DNA of 64,000 bases from Virgibacillus natechei (GCF_026013645.1 NZ_CP110224.1:434001-498000), one strand, 5' to 3'. Shown: positions 8,097 through 17,237, numbered from the stretch's first letter. Numbers and translations are program-made. The notes: a model not told the origin generated them from the letters alone.

Positions 8097-9026
8097 ATGA
8101 GAAAAAAGATGAGGCTTATTTTAACAACGATGATGACCGTTCTTATCATTTCGGGCTGTTCCCTGCCAGGCTTAAGCGGACCTTCAGAAAACACCATACA
8201 AATTGGGGCACTCGGAACATCCGAATCGGAAATCATGGCAGAAATGCTATCACTTATGATTGAGAGAGAAACGGATTTAAATACAGAGCTTGTAACACAC
8301 TTAGGATCTTCTATTGTACAGCATCAGGGCATGGCTACAGACGATCTTGATCTTACATCCACTAGATACACGGGAACAGATCTAGCGGGGGTGCTTGGAC
8401 TGGACCCTGTAAAAGACCCAGATAAAGCGATGGACATTGTTCAGACTGAATTTGATGATCAATTTAACCAAACATGGGCACAGTCTTACGGATTCGAGAA
8501 CAGCTATACGCTTGCAGTGACTCAAGACTTTGCGGAGGCAAACGATCTGGAGGCGATTTCTGACTTAGAGCCTTACGCTGATGACTTACGATTTGGTGTG
8601 GATAACGCTTGGATTAACCGCGAAGGTGATGGGTATAACGGATTCATAGAAACTTATTATGAATTTGGTGATGTGTTTCCGATGAATATTGGTCTTGTAT
8701 ATCAAGCTGCTGCAAGTGGGCATATGGATGCGGTACTTGCCTATTCATCAGATGGCCGGATTCAAGAGTTTGATTTAAAAGTTCTTGAGGATGATTTACA
8801 ATTTTTCCCTCCTTACGATACGTCACCGGTCATCCAGAATAAAGTACTTGAGGAGCATCCTGAAATCGGGTCTATTCTCGATAGACTCTCTGGAACAATT
8901 TCAACGGAAAAGATGCAGGAATTGAATAATAAAGCCGATGCGAGGCTTGAAAATCCCGGGAAAATAGCTGAAGAATTTCTTGAGGAAAATAACTATTTTG
9001 AAACAAGTGAGGGGGCAGTTGAATAA
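8097..9026 (+). CDS. opuCC: OpuC-type substrate-binding lipoprotein
   Basis: A 309-residue extracellular binding lipoprotein. The signal peptide ends in the lipobox IISGC (Cys about residue 21). The mature domain is of the OpuAC/OpuCC type, with ALGTSESEIMAEML at the start and DLDLTSTRYTGTDLAGVLG in the first lobe. The latter is typical of quaternary-amine binders that cage the ligand with aromatic side chains. The ribosome site GGAGGTG lies 9 bases before ATG. The stop overlaps the next gene start by one base, implying translational coupling. Confidence 0.9.
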   Translation: MRKKMRLILTTMMTVLIISGCSLPGLSGPSENTIQIGALGTSESEIMAEMLSLMIERETDLNTELVTHLGSSIVQHQGMATDDLDLTSTRYTGTDLAGVLGLDPVKDPDKAMDIVQTEFDDQFNQTWAQSYGFENSYTLAVTQDFAEANDLEAISDLEPYADDLRFGVDNAWINREGDGYNGFIETYYEFGDVFPMNIGLVYQAAASGHMDAVLAYSSDGRIQEFDLKVLEDDLQFFPPYDTSPVIQNKVLEEHPEIGSILDRLSGTISTEKMQELNNKADARLENPGKIAEEFLEENNYFETSEGAVE

Positions 9027-9679
9027 TGGAAACTTTAGAACAGTTGATGACGTATGTTTCCCAAAATAGCGGTTATATATGGACCCAGTTTTATCGACAT
9101 TTTCTTATGGCTGCCTATGGCGTTTTATTTGCAGCACTTATCTCTATTCCATTAGGTATTCTCATTGCCAAATATACGAAGTTAAGTAGCTGGGTTCTAG
9201 CATTCGGCAGTATTATTCAGACGATACCAGCGCTTGGTGCAATGGCTGTATTAATGGTTGTCATGGGACTAGGAACAACTACGGTCGTAACAACATTATT
9301 TCTTTATTCCATTCTCCCGATTACACAAAACACATATGTAGGGATGAAAGAAGTGGATAGATCGATTATTGAAACAGGGCGCGCTTCCGGAATGACTCCT
9401 TTCCAGCTTTTACGTATGGTTGAATTACCTTTAGCTATCAGTGTTATTATGGCAGGTCTTCGAACAGCGCTTGTTGTCGGAATTGGGATAGCAGCTATAG
9501 GGGCTTTTGTTGGTGCAGGTGGACTTGGTGCTATTATCTTGCGTGGTACAAATGCTACTGATGGAACAGCTATCATTCTTGCTGGTGCGATTCCAACGGC
9601 ATTAATGGCGATTATTGCTGATTTAGTAATGGGATTGATAGAGCGAAAATTGAACCCAGTTAAGACGTCAAAACCCTAA
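9026..9679 (+). CDS. opuCD: OpuC-type permease (second)
   Basis: A 217-residue permease, paralogous to the one at 7434. The EAA-type loop reads ETGRASGMTPFQLLRMVELP, with SVIMAGLRTALVVGIGIAAI after it. About five membrane segments are visible. It completes the ATPase-permease-binder-permease order typical of opuC and opuB operons. Confidence 0.9.
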   Translation: METLEQLMTYVSQNSGYIWTQFYRHFLMAAYGVLFAALISIPLGILIAKYTKLSSWVLAFGSIIQTIPALGAMAVLMVVMGLGTTTVVTTLFLYSILPITQNTYVGMKEVDRSIIETGRASGMTPFQLLRMVELPLAISVIMAGLRTALVVGIGIAAIGAFVGAGGLGAIILRGTNATDGTAIILAGAIPTALMAIIADLVMGLIERKLNPVKTSKP

Positions 9680-9709
9680 ACAAGCCAGTACACAAAGGAG
9701 ACTCTACAC

Positions 9710-11383
9710 GTGGTAAAAAAGAACTATATTTTTGAACAAGATGTGACGTGCCGATTATCTGACGGAACCATCCTTCGCGGGGATGTATACCGTCCAGATG
9801 ATCACGAACCTCATCCTGTACTCATGTTACGGTTACCTTATGATAAAAGAACGCCTCGTTATTATGATGAATATTTAGAGGTGCCACGAATGGTACAAGC
9901 AGGTTACGTGGTTATTCTTCAAGATGTACGGGGACGTTTTGCATCCGGGGGAGCATTTTACCCATTTATTCATGAAGGAAAAGATGGGTACGAATCTGTA
10001 GAGTGGGCAGCTAAACTTCCTTATTCAAATGGGAAGGTTGGTTTATTTGGCATGTCTTATCATGGTTATACGCAACTTGCCGCAGCCGCTGAAAAACCTC
10101 CCGCCTTAAAAGCAATCGCCCCAGTTATGACAATGGCGGAGCCTTGGTCAGATATGTTAGACGGTGATTGTGGCGCCAGTGATATCGGGAACTTCTATAC
10201 ATGGACACTGGAATCGATACTTCCCGATCAACTGGAACGTCGTGGTAACCAGAAATCTGAAAAGGTTCAAGCCTATATCGAAAAACTACCTGAATTACTA
10301 AAATACAGGCCTTTAAAAGAGGCTCCGCCTATAAAGGAACTGGATCCAAATTCATTTTTTTTTGATGTTGTGAACCAGAAAGTTAGCGAAGATACTGTTA
10401 AGCGTATGAATTTGCGAAAGAGTTTACAGGAAGTTTCCATTCCGGCACTGTTTATCGGCGGCTGGTTTGACGGGTTATTAATACCAACACTGAAAGCCTA
10501 TCAAGCCTACGGTGGTGAGCGTATGCTCTGGATAGGCCCATGGACACATGAAGCGATGAGCGGACGGGCAGGGGAGAAATTCTTTGAGAACAGCGCAGTC
10601 CAAATGGGCGTTGATCGCGTCAAAGATCCAACGGAACTTCATATTAAATGGTTCGACAAATGGTTGAAAGACAAGCCATTATCTATCGAAAAGCCTGTCC
10701 ATCTTTATATGGCCGGCCAGAAAAAATGGCAATCCTTTGAAAAATGGCCGCCTGATACAAGTACAATAGAATTCTTTCTCCATAGTGAAGGAGCGGCACA
10801 GTCACGTCATGGTGATGGGCGCCTTCTAAGGAATCCATCTGACGTGCAATCCATGAACCAACTCAAGCTTGATCCGGAAAATCCTGTACCTACACGTGGC
10901 GGAGGTGTTCTTCTGGCTGGACATGACTCAGGCATGTTTGAACAGGGAGATATTCAGGATCGCGAAGATGTGCTTGTTTTCACAAGCGAACCACTTGCAA
11001 AGGAATTGAACATTTTAGGAATAATTCAAGCTAAGGTCTGGGTTTCTTCTGTCACACCGCTGATGGATATCTTTGTACGCGTATCGGATGTCGAGCCATC
11101 GAATAAGGTATATAACGTTGTCGATACGTTTTATCGTGAACCTGTGAAGAATATAAATGAACCGTTTTATATCAATCTTGACATTAACCATACTGCATAT
11201 CGCTTCAAAACGGGGCATTGCGTACGTGTGGAAATTGCTGCGAGCAATGCCCCACGCTTTGATGTGAATCTCAATAACGGACAGACATCAAAAACAGCTT
11301 CTGGAGGGGAAGTAGCTTTTGAGACGATTTATCATGGAGATGAATATCCGTCACGACTGGTCCTGCCAATGAAGGAAAAGTGA
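9710..11383 (+). CDS. CocE/NonD-family S15 hydrolase, possible O-acylcarnitine esterase
   Basis: A 557-residue alpha/beta hydrolase of the X-Pro dipeptidyl-peptidase/cocaine-esterase (S15) class. The nucleophile elbow is GMSYHGYTQ (Ser near residue 115). The Asp region (GWFDGLLIPTLKAY) and WIGPWTHEAM provide the other triad positions, and a C-terminal jelly-roll follows. No signal peptide is seen, so it is cytosolic. The GTG start has AAAGGAG about 10 bases upstream. It closes the carnitine import operon 30 bases after the last permease. Such enzymes cleave esters and amides; a role in freeing carnitine from acyl-carnitines is inferred only from context. Confidence 0.82.
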   Translation: MVKKNYIFEQDVTCRLSDGTILRGDVYRPDDHEPHPVLMLRLPYDKRTPRYYDEYLEVPRMVQAGYVVILQDVRGRFASGGAFYPFIHEGKDGYESVEWAAKLPYSNGKVGLFGMSYHGYTQLAAAAEKPPALKAIAPVMTMAEPWSDMLDGDCGASDIGNFYTWTLESILPDQLERRGNQKSEKVQAYIEKLPELLKYRPLKEAPPIKELDPNSFFFDVVNQKVSEDTVKRMNLRKSLQEVSIPALFIGGWFDGLLIPTLKAYQAYGGERMLWIGPWTHEAMSGRAGEKFFENSAVQMGVDRVKDPTELHIKWFDKWLKDKPLSIEKPVHLYMAGQKKWQSFEKWPPDTSTIEFFLHSEGAAQSRHGDGRLLRNPSDVQSMNQLKLDPENPVPTRGGGVLLAGHDSGMFEQGDIQDREDVLVFTSEPLAKELNILGIIQAKVWVSSVTPLMDIFVRVSDVEPSNKVYNVVDTFYREPVKNINEPFYINLDINHTAYRFKTGHCVRVEIAASNAPRFDVNLNNGQTSKTASGGEVAFETIYHGDEYPSRLVLPMKEK

Positions 11384-11410
11384 AACCATAAGTAAATAGT
11401 ATAAGCTGCG

Positions 11411-11440
11411 AGGGACTGACTTTACGAAGTTGGTCCTTTT
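11411..11440 (+). terminator. Terminator of the carnitine locus
   Basis: The imperfect stem AGGGACTGACTTT/AAGTTGGTCCTTTT ends in a T-run, 28 bases after the hydrolase stop. Confidence 0.7.
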
Positions 11441-11596
11441 CGGGTTATTTGATATTATATTAGTACTGGTATATCAATGGAAGTAATTATAAAAATGCTT
11501 CTTTAATTTATAATATATTGGGTAGAATGTTTGCTTCATTTGGAAAAGAAAGTACAATGTAAGAAGCGGGCGCTGATCAAGCTCGTAGTATTTTTT

Positions 11597-11683
11597 GCAG
11601 ATAAGAAAGCATAAAAACCTTCTTACTGCATAAGTGCAACTAAGGCTATGCCATGAAGCTTGGCGATAAGCCAAGTTTACTAA
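11597..11683 (+). mobile_element. 88-bp two-hairpin element, copy 1 (87 bp)
   Basis: First copy of a repeat seen again at 17798 and 25388. Hairpin 1 pairs GCAGATAAGAAAG with CTTCTTACTGC. The conserved linker GCATAAGTGCAACTAAGGC overlaps both hairpins. Hairpin 2 pairs GGCTATGCC with GGCGATAAGCC, and the end reads AAGTTTACTAA. A TTTTTTG flank precedes it, as for the other copies. It lies between the carnitine terminator and the pseudouridine synthase, close to that gene's ribosome site. Confidence 0.8.
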
Positions 11684-11703
11684 AGTGAGGGAGTATTGAT
11701 TAC

Positions 11704-12399
11704 GTGAAAATTCCTATTCTATATGAAGATAATCATTTGCTTATTGTTGAAAAGCCGATAAATATACCTGTACAAGCAGATAACACAAGGGATAAAGATT
11801 TACTTACATTACTTAAGCAGGATATTAAAGTTCGTTATCAAAAACCTGGGAATGTCTTTCTTGGGCTTGTCCACAGGTTGGATCGCCCCGTCGGAGGTGT
11901 AATTGTATTTGCGAAAACTTCCAAGGCAGCATCCCGAATGTCCGATGTGATGCGGAGGCAGGCGATTGATAGAAGTTATTTAGCTGTTGTAAGAGGGGGT
12001 CCTGATAGAGAACAAGCAAAATTGGAGCATTTTCTGAGCAAAAATCAGCAGGAAAATAAAGTATATGCGGTTCCGTCCCATCATAAACAAGCCAAGAAGG
12101 CATTACTTTCTTACAAAACGTTAGCCCAAACGAAACAATTGAGTCTGTTATCGGTTCAACTTCAAACTGGGCGATCGCATCAGATACGTGTTCAGCTAGC
12201 AGAAACTGGAACCCCAATCTATGGGGATCAAAAATATGGATATCATGTAAACCAGCCTGGACAGCAAATTGCTTTATGGGCGCATTCTTTATCCTTCGAA
12301 CACCCAACGAAAAAGGAAAGGATTACAGTTGATTCGCTTCCACCAAGAGAATATCCCTGGAACCTTTGGCAGGATGTGTATCCAAATAAGAACCGTTAA
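11704..12399 (+). CDS. RluA-family pseudouridine synthase
   Basis: A 231-residue RNA pseudouridine synthase of the RluA family, isomerising uridine in rRNA or tRNA. The catalytic motif is HRLDRPVGGVIVFAKTSKAA, with the essential Asp in HRLD (about residue 60). LLSVQLQTGRSHQIRVQLAE is the family C-terminal motif. There is no S4 domain, so it is a short, single-domain member. The GTG start at 11704 follows GTGAGGGA. The exact target base cannot be told from sequence. Confidence 0.88.
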   Translation: MKIPILYEDNHLLIVEKPINIPVQADNTRDKDLLTLLKQDIKVRYQKPGNVFLGLVHRLDRPVGGVIVFAKTSKAASRMSDVMRRQAIDRSYLAVVRGGPDREQAKLEHFLSKNQQENKVYAVPSHHKQAKKALLSYKTLAQTKQLSLLSVQLQTGRSHQIRVQLAETGTPIYGDQKYGYHVNQPGQQIALWAHSLSFEHPTKKERITVDSLPPREYPWNLWQDVYPNKNR

Positions 12400-12479
12400 T
12401 TAGTCTAGCATGGTTTAACAGCTGAAAGGCGTTTCTTAATCTAGGTATATCCTTCTTATGGTTTATATAATGAATAATT

Positions 12480-12495
12480 AATCAAACGTTTGATT
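12480..12495. promoter_or_regulatory. Orphan 16-bp perfect palindrome
   Basis: AATCAAACGTTTGATT is a perfect palindrome in the gap between the converging pseudouridine synthase and Uma2 genes. It looks like a repressor operator but no promoter or gene start is close. It may be left over from a lost gene. Confidence 0.35.
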
Positions 12496-12575
12496 TAAGT
12501 GTGAAATGGGCGCTATGCATCAGGGATTTCCCTCACTACGTTAAAGCACTAGCGTGGCGGGGGACAGGTGTCTAT

Positions 12576-13178
12576 TTAATCCAAGTGAGGAATGGTGCTC
12601 ATTATTTCTGCCATAGTGAAAGATATACACGGGACGTGGGGAGAGGTTACTTGCTCGTCTTTCTGGAAAATATCTATCAGATTATACTGTTCCTCGTGTA
12701 GGGAATATTGTTCTAAAATACCTGTCTTAGGTTCTACTATCCAATATTCGGGAATGTGGGAGTTTGCATACGTATCTAGCTTGTCAATTTTATCCCGTTT
12801 TAATGTAGATGGGGAAAGGATCTCTACAACAAGATCGGGAGGCCCTATTACACCGCGATTGCTTAAAATATTCATTCGTTCTCGGTGAACAAGTATAAGA
12901 TCAGGCTGTCTTACTTCATTATTAGCCAATATGACATCAACAGGAGCATATAAAATAATATAATCTGATTCACAGCTTTTAGCAATATCTTTTTGCATCT
13001 GAAAGCTGATCATCTGATGAGTCACGGTTGGCGCTGGGCTCATCAATTCTAATTTGCCATTAACTAGTTCATAGCGATTGCCGTCATCAATGGAAGCATA
13101 GTCATCATAGGTGAGGTTGCTTTCTTTTATTAGATCTGTACTGGAGTTTTGCTGATGGCTGTTCTTTTTATCACTCAC
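12576..13178 (-). CDS. Uma2-family (DUF820) PD-(D/E)XK-fold protein
   Basis: A 200-residue Uma2-family protein, a restriction-endonuclease-like fold common in cyanobacteria and some Firmicutes, with unknown physiological role. Key segments are RYELVNGKLELMSPAPTVTH (~35-54), YAPVDVILANNEVRQPDLIL with the acidic PD, and GPPDLVVEILSPSTLKRDK with the ExxxxS/K part. IPEYWIVEPKTG completes the core. The proposed catalytic D..D/E..K residues are present. The upstream region holds a copy of a small dispersed repeat directly before the ribosome site. Confidence 0.85.
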   Translation of the reverse strand: MSDKKNSHQQNSSTDLIKESNLTYDDYASIDDGNRYELVNGKLELMSPAPTVTHQMISFQMQKDIAKSCESDYIILYAPVDVILANNEVRQPDLILVHRERMNILSNRGVIGPPDLVVEILSPSTLKRDKIDKLDTYANSHIPEYWIVEPKTGILEQYSLHEEQYNLIDIFQKDEQVTSPHVPCISFTMAEIMSTIPHLD

Positions 13179-13201
13179 TTTTACACACCTCCGATTTTTC
13201 G

Positions 13202-13240
13202 TTTATCGTAGTTTAACGAAAACCCCACTGAACGAAGTTT
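13202..13240 (-). repeat. Dispersed intergenic repeat, copy A
   Basis: Begins with TTTATCGTAGTTTAAC (plus strand), then AACCCCACTGAACGAAGTTTTA. Related copies are at 14831 and 17183. Copies A and C sit just before the start of a minus-strand gene and can fold into a hairpin of the AAAAC..GTTTT type. Confidence 0.65.
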
Positions 13241-13281
13241 TATTTCATAATAGTATATCATAACGTTTAGGCTCCTGCTAT

Positions 13282-13320
13282 CATAAAGCGCTCCCATAAA
13301 GCGCTCCCATAAAGCGTCTC
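13282..13320. repeat. 13-bp tandem repeat, three units
   Basis: CATAAAGCGCTCC occurs twice (13282-13294, 13295-13307) and a third time with changes (CATAAAGCGTCTC, 13308-13320). It is non-coding. Confidence 0.8.
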
Positions 13321-13415
13321 TCACCATCACTGTTAAAGCGGAACCTAAAACACTTAATCATGCAGATTCATTTAAAATAATACCTGGGACAGCAGGGATA
13401 CTTATTCCACTCGAG

Positions 13416-13438
13416 GAGGGGCAGTTCAACTGTCCCTC
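13416..13438 (-). terminator. Hairpin over the stop codon of the AI-2E-type permease
   Basis: GAGGGGCAGTT (13416-13426) and AACTGTCCCTC (13428-13438) form a near-perfect hairpin spanning the stop codon. No T-run is visible, so termination is likely but not certain. Confidence 0.5.
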
Positions 13439-14556
13439 TGTCCCACGGAGTCACCTTTAATGAAGCGCCACAATCCGTTAAAGACATTAGCATCATATAA
13501 AGATATAAAGAGAACTAGTATAATCGGACCAATGACAAGTCCAATTAAACCGAACAGCTGTAAACCAGCAAATAGAGAAACTAGAATAGCCAGCGGGTTT
13601 AACTTCAAGCTAGATGATAATACTTTCGGTTCTGCAATCTGGCGGGCAGTTACCGTGGAAGCATAAAGAATGAGCAGGCCGAATCCCAGAAAAATATCTC
13701 CCGTGAAAAAGCTGTAAATACTCCAGGGAATCAAAATAAGTCCTGGCCCAAAATAGGGGATTAAATCGATAATCCCAAGGATAACGGCAATCGTTATTGC
13801 TTGATCTACTTGGAGTATCAATAATCCAATCAGGCTGATGATTGCAGTAAGCGTCATCAAGATAATCTGTGATTTCAGGAAACCAAATACTTTTACTTTC
13901 AAGTCAAGAAGTACATGCATGGTTTTTTTTCTGAAAGTCAATGGGAGCTTGTCCTTGTACATTGCTGCATAGCCTTTTGAGTCTTTACTTATAAAATAAA
14001 CAGCCAACATCGAAAATATAATAACGGTAAATGTAATAGGAAGTGCACCGACAAAAGCGGAAATTCCATTAGCGATTCCCTGACCGAAATTTCCAAGTGT
14101 AGCAGCTACATTGCTTCCAATAATTTGGATTCCCTCCTGTAATGCTTGTCGCTGTGAAGGCTCTATATTATCAAGCAATCCAATGCCCTGATCCCATAGT
14201 GGAAAGATATATTGGTTAAAATAGCTTTGTACATTACTGGATATTTGTTCAATTTGCGATGGTATGTAATCCGATAAATAATGGATTCCATCAATCGTCT
14301 TTTTAACTAAGATTGTCACGAATCCACCGACAATTCCGATGAGGAGAAGAATGCTTGTCAACACAGCAATCGGTCGTGGAAAGTGTGCATGCTTTTCCAA
14401 TAAGCGAATTATTGGATTGATAAGGAATGCAAACATAGCTGCAATAAGGAAAGGATAAGTAAGCCTTAAGAAGTGAAAAAGTAGAAAAAGTCCAATGACA
14501 GTAAGCAATAGTATAAGCAATATACGAAAGATCATTTGTATGATTGGATGGTTCAC
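13426..14556 (-). CDS. AI-2E/YtvI-type membrane permease
   Basis: A 376-residue polytopic membrane protein of the AI-2E transporter (DUF20/PF01594) family, with about seven or eight hydrophobic segments. The region IPYFGPGLILIPWSIYSFFTGD near residues 265-285 (IDLIPYFGPGLILIPWSIY) is the conserved family motif. The N-terminal tandem TM hairpin precedes a soluble helical insert (about 75-150). Sporulation protein YtvI and sodium-linked exporters belong here, so the substrate is uncertain. It appears to be a single-gene unit. Confidence 0.8.
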   Translation of the reverse strand: MNHPIIQMIFRILLILLLTVIGLFLLFHFLRLTYPFLIAAMFAFLINPIIRLLEKHAHFPRPIAVLTSILLLIGIVGGFVTILVKKTIDGIHYLSDYIPSQIEQISSNVQSYFNQYIFPLWDQGIGLLDNIEPSQRQALQEGIQIIGSNVAATLGNFGQGIANGISAFVGALPITFTVIIFSMLAVYFISKDSKGYAAMYKDKLPLTFRKKTMHVLLDLKVKVFGFLKSQIILMTLTAIISLIGLLILQVDQAITIAVILGIIDLIPYFGPGLILIPWSIYSFFTGDIFLGFGLLILYASTVTARQIAEPKVLSSSLKLNPLAILVSLFAGLQLFGLIGLVIGPIILVLFISLYDANVFNGLWRFIKGDSVGQRDS

Positions 14557-15090
14557 GTTAAGGCACTCCTCTCATTTAATGGATAGAACAAGTAGAATGT
14601 CAAGTCTGAAATCTAACTCAATATTTCGCACAAAAACTATAAAAATTTTTCGCCTCAAGTCATCAGATAACCAAGGTTATGCTTTCAAAAAGGCAACAAA
14701 AATTAATTGATCAGGAGTCAATTTGTTTCTAGTCCTGTTACCTTCATTTTATCATGTGAAGTTGTAAATATATACTTTGCTGTATTCGAAATTTCACTAA
14801 AGGCTCCTTTCTGAATCGGTTTATCCCTGTTTTATCGTAGTTTAACGGGCAGCCAATCATCAATGGATACTTCACCAATAATAATGAAAATGGTTTATTT
14901 TCACGAGAGTTAGCCCTTAAGAGTGTGAAGTTGGGGTCGTTCATAAGTAGGTAAATCAGTAAAAGTTTTTGCGTAATATATTGCATTTTACACAGAAAAG
15001 GCGTATCCTAGATTCTATTAATATATTGCATATTGCTTATATGAAATTAGTCTTTCATGAGCATATTTATACATCTTAGGGGGAACTTTT
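14557..15090. other. 534-bp gap between divergent genes
   Basis: AT-rich spacer between the permease and BrnQ. It contains dispersed repeat copy B (14831-14873) and presumably the promoters of both flanking genes. I see no T-box, riboswitch or convincing ORF. Confidence 0.5.
14831..14873 (-). repeat. Dispersed intergenic repeat, copy B
   Basis: TTTATCGTAGTTTAAC (14831-14846) is identical to copy A in its conserved end; the remainder is diverged (GGGCAGCCAATCATCAATGG). Confidence 0.55.
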
Positions 15091-16446
15091 ATGGGCGACA
15101 AACTATCTTTTTCTTCATATTCCGTAATTGGGGTCATGTTGTTCGCGTTATTTTTCGGAGCTGGAAATCTGATTTTTCCGGCAGAGCTTGGTCAAAATGC
15201 CGGAACGAATTTATGGCCGGCAGTGGTAGGTTTTTTGATCACCGGAGTTGGATTACCTTTACTTGGAATTTTGGCGATGAGTTTTTCGGGTAGCCGTGAT
15301 TTACAGGAGCTTTCAAGCAGAGTTCATCCCGTCTATGGCATCGTCTTTACCTCTTTGCTCTATCTGACGATTGGGCCCTTTTTCGCAGCTCCACGTACAG
15401 GTACGGTTGCGTACGAAGTTGGCATCATGCCGTTTGTAAGCGAAGGGAATGCACAAATTGGATTATTCATTTTTACATTGCTGTTTTTTGTAGTAACTCT
15501 TTTGTTTTCATTAAAGCCTGCTAAGCTTGTTGATAATGTGGGGAAAATATTGGCGCCTGGGATTGTTGTTCTGCTTGGTATCCTTTTACTCATGGTCGTC
15601 ATGCAACCAATGGGATCTATTGAGCCTCCGCAAGAAGGTTATACAAGCGGAGCGTTCATGCAAGGTTTCTTAGAAGGCTATAATACGATGGATGCGTTGG
15701 CTTCCCTGGTTTTTGGTATTATCGTTATTAATGCAGTTCGATCAATGGGTGTTACTTCTAAAAACGGAATATTGATGACAACAGCTAAAGCGGGTATTGT
15801 TGCCACTTTCTTACTAGCAACCATCTATGTGGGGATTGCCCTTCTTGGAGCAACGAGCACTTCAACTTTTGGAATATTTGAAACTGGTGGTCCGGTTCTT
15901 AGCAACGCAGCATCTTATTATTTCGGTACACTTGGATCCATATTATTGGCGATCATTATCACGCTTGCTTGCTTAACAACAAGTATTGGTTTAACAACAG
16001 CCTCTGCACAATTTTTTCACACATTAATACCAAGATTCAGTTACAAAGTATTTGTCATTTTCTTTGCGAGCCTAACGTTTATGATAGCGAATTTCGGATT
16101 GGCGAACATTATCACTTATTCGGTTCCTGTATTAATGTTCCTGTATCCATTGGCAATTGTTTTAATGCTTTTGGCATTCCTGTCACCTTTATTCAACCAT
16201 GCGCATATGGTGTATGTTTCAGCAATAACGGTTACATTTCTAATCAGTACTTTTGATGGATTAAAAGCATTGTGCGATTCCCTTGGTATAGATTATTTCA
16301 CATGGATGCAGCCCATTGTTTCCTTTTATGAAAACACACTTCCTTTATATAACGAAGGGCTTGGTTGGTTGCTCCCTGCCATAATTGTTACGGTAATTAC
16401 CGGCATAATCACCCGTGTACGTAGCGTAACAGCAGCACATACATAA
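15091..16446 (+). CDS. brnQ: Branched-chain amino acid transporter BrnQ
   Basis: A 451-residue LIVCS-family sodium-coupled carrier for leucine, isoleucine and valine, with about twelve membrane segments. The N-terminal motif FALFFGAGNLIFPAELGQNA is diagnostic, followed by FLITGVGLPLLGILAM and RTGTVAYEVGIMPF. The start has AGGGGGAA about 8 bases upstream. A strong terminator follows. It is monocistronic and converges on the GntR gene. Confidence 0.93.
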   Translation: MGDKLSFSSYSVIGVMLFALFFGAGNLIFPAELGQNAGTNLWPAVVGFLITGVGLPLLGILAMSFSGSRDLQELSSRVHPVYGIVFTSLLYLTIGPFFAAPRTGTVAYEVGIMPFVSEGNAQIGLFIFTLLFFVVTLLFSLKPAKLVDNVGKILAPGIVVLLGILLLMVVMQPMGSIEPPQEGYTSGAFMQGFLEGYNTMDALASLVFGIIVINAVRSMGVTSKNGILMTTAKAGIVATFLLATIYVGIALLGATSTSTFGIFETGGPVLSNAASYYFGTLGSILLAIIITLACLTTSIGLTTASAQFFHTLIPRFSYKVFVIFFASLTFMIANFGLANIITYSVPVLMFLYPLAIVLMLLAFLSPLFNHAHMVYVSAITVTFLISTFDGLKALCDSLGIDYFTWMQPIVSFYENTLPLYNEGLGWLLPAIIVTVITGIITRVRSVTAAHT

Positions 16447-16454
16447 GCCAAAAT

Positions 16455-16494
16455 AAAAGCCGGTACCTCCCGTCTAAAGAGGTACTGGCTTTTA
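16455..16494. terminator. Bidirectional terminator between brnQ and the GntR gene
   Basis: AAAAGCCGGTACCTC pairs with GAGGTACTGGCTTTT, with T-rich tails on both strands. Confidence 0.88.
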
Positions 16495-17160
16495 TTTTTC
16501 TTTATTATTCTTTTTATAAAATTCATCAATCGAACGGAGCCAATTTTCTTTCATAACTGGTGATACGCTTTGTTTGTCAAGGTTTTTCATTAAATCAATG
16601 ATGGTCTTATGTTCGTCTATTGATTTCTCCGTTAAGACAATCGAATTATGAAAAAATAATCTTCTAACATGTGCTTGGAGTGCGTCCACTACGCTTGATA
16701 TATACGGGTTGTTTGCGGTATCAACAATGATTTGGTGAAATTCCTCATCTGTTTTTAAAGCAGCATAATAATTTTCTGAACGGATGGCTTGTGCAAATTG
16801 GTTATTTGTATTTTCGAGTATATCAATAATGTCATCCGTTAGGTGGTTGATCGCCAATTCAGCGGATAAGGACTGTAATGCCGCTAAAGGGGGGAGGAGG
16901 TCATTAATTGATTCTTTCTCAACTTCCGTTACCTGTGTTGCTTTACCTGGATACATTTTCACAAATCCATGTACTTCAAGTATTTGCAATGATTCACGGA
17001 CTGGGGTTCTGCTGACACCTAACGCGTTAGCGAGCTCCATGTCATTTAACTTCTCACCTGGAAGCAGTGTCCCGTCAATAATCCATTGCTGAAGCTGGTT
17101 GTACGCATTTTCCTTGGCAGATTGACGGATTGGCTTTGAATGGTCACTTGGGATTGGCAT
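16492..17160 (-). CDS. GntR-family regulator with FCD domain
   Basis: A 222-residue FadR/FCD-type GntR regulator. The winged HTH includes LPGEKLNDMELANALGVSRT and PVRESLQILEVHGFVKMYPG (residues ~37-75). The C-terminal all-helical FCD domain has the metal-site residues in DEEFHQIIVDTANNP (D, H) and later His positions. These proteins respond to organic acids. The target is unclear because no co-directional operon follows. A dispersed repeat lies just upstream of the ribosome site. Confidence 0.88.
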   Translation of the reverse strand: MPIPSDHSKPIRQSAKENAYNQLQQWIIDGTLLPGEKLNDMELANALGVSRTPVRESLQILEVHGFVKMYPGKATQVTEVEKESINDLLPPLAALQSLSAELAINHLTDDIIDILENTNNQFAQAIRSENYYAALKTDEEFHQIIVDTANNPYISSVVDALQAHVRRLFFHNSIVLTEKSIDEHKTIIDLMKNLDKQSVSPVMKENWLRSIDEFYKKNNKEK

Positions 17161-17182
17161 TATCCTTCATCCTCACTCTCAA

Positions 17183-17237
17183 TTTATCGCAGTTTAACTG
17201 GCAGTAAAACCCCCACTGAATGGAGTTTTACTTTATA
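17183..17237 (-). repeat. Dispersed intergenic repeat, copy C
   Basis: TTTATCGCAGTTTAAC (17183-17198) is followed by GGCAGTAAAACCCCCACTG and TGGAGTTTTACTTTATA. GTAAAACCCC and GGAGTTTTAC form a hairpin. This is the most complete copy and it lies upstream of the GntR start. Confidence 0.65.

Noticed and set aside
12592..12888. Plus-strand ORF opposite the Uma2 gene
   Set aside because: It is an antisense shadow; the minus strand encodes a clear Uma2 protein.
14744..14986. 80-codon minus-strand ORF
   Set aside because: It runs through dispersed repeat copy B and has no ribosome site.
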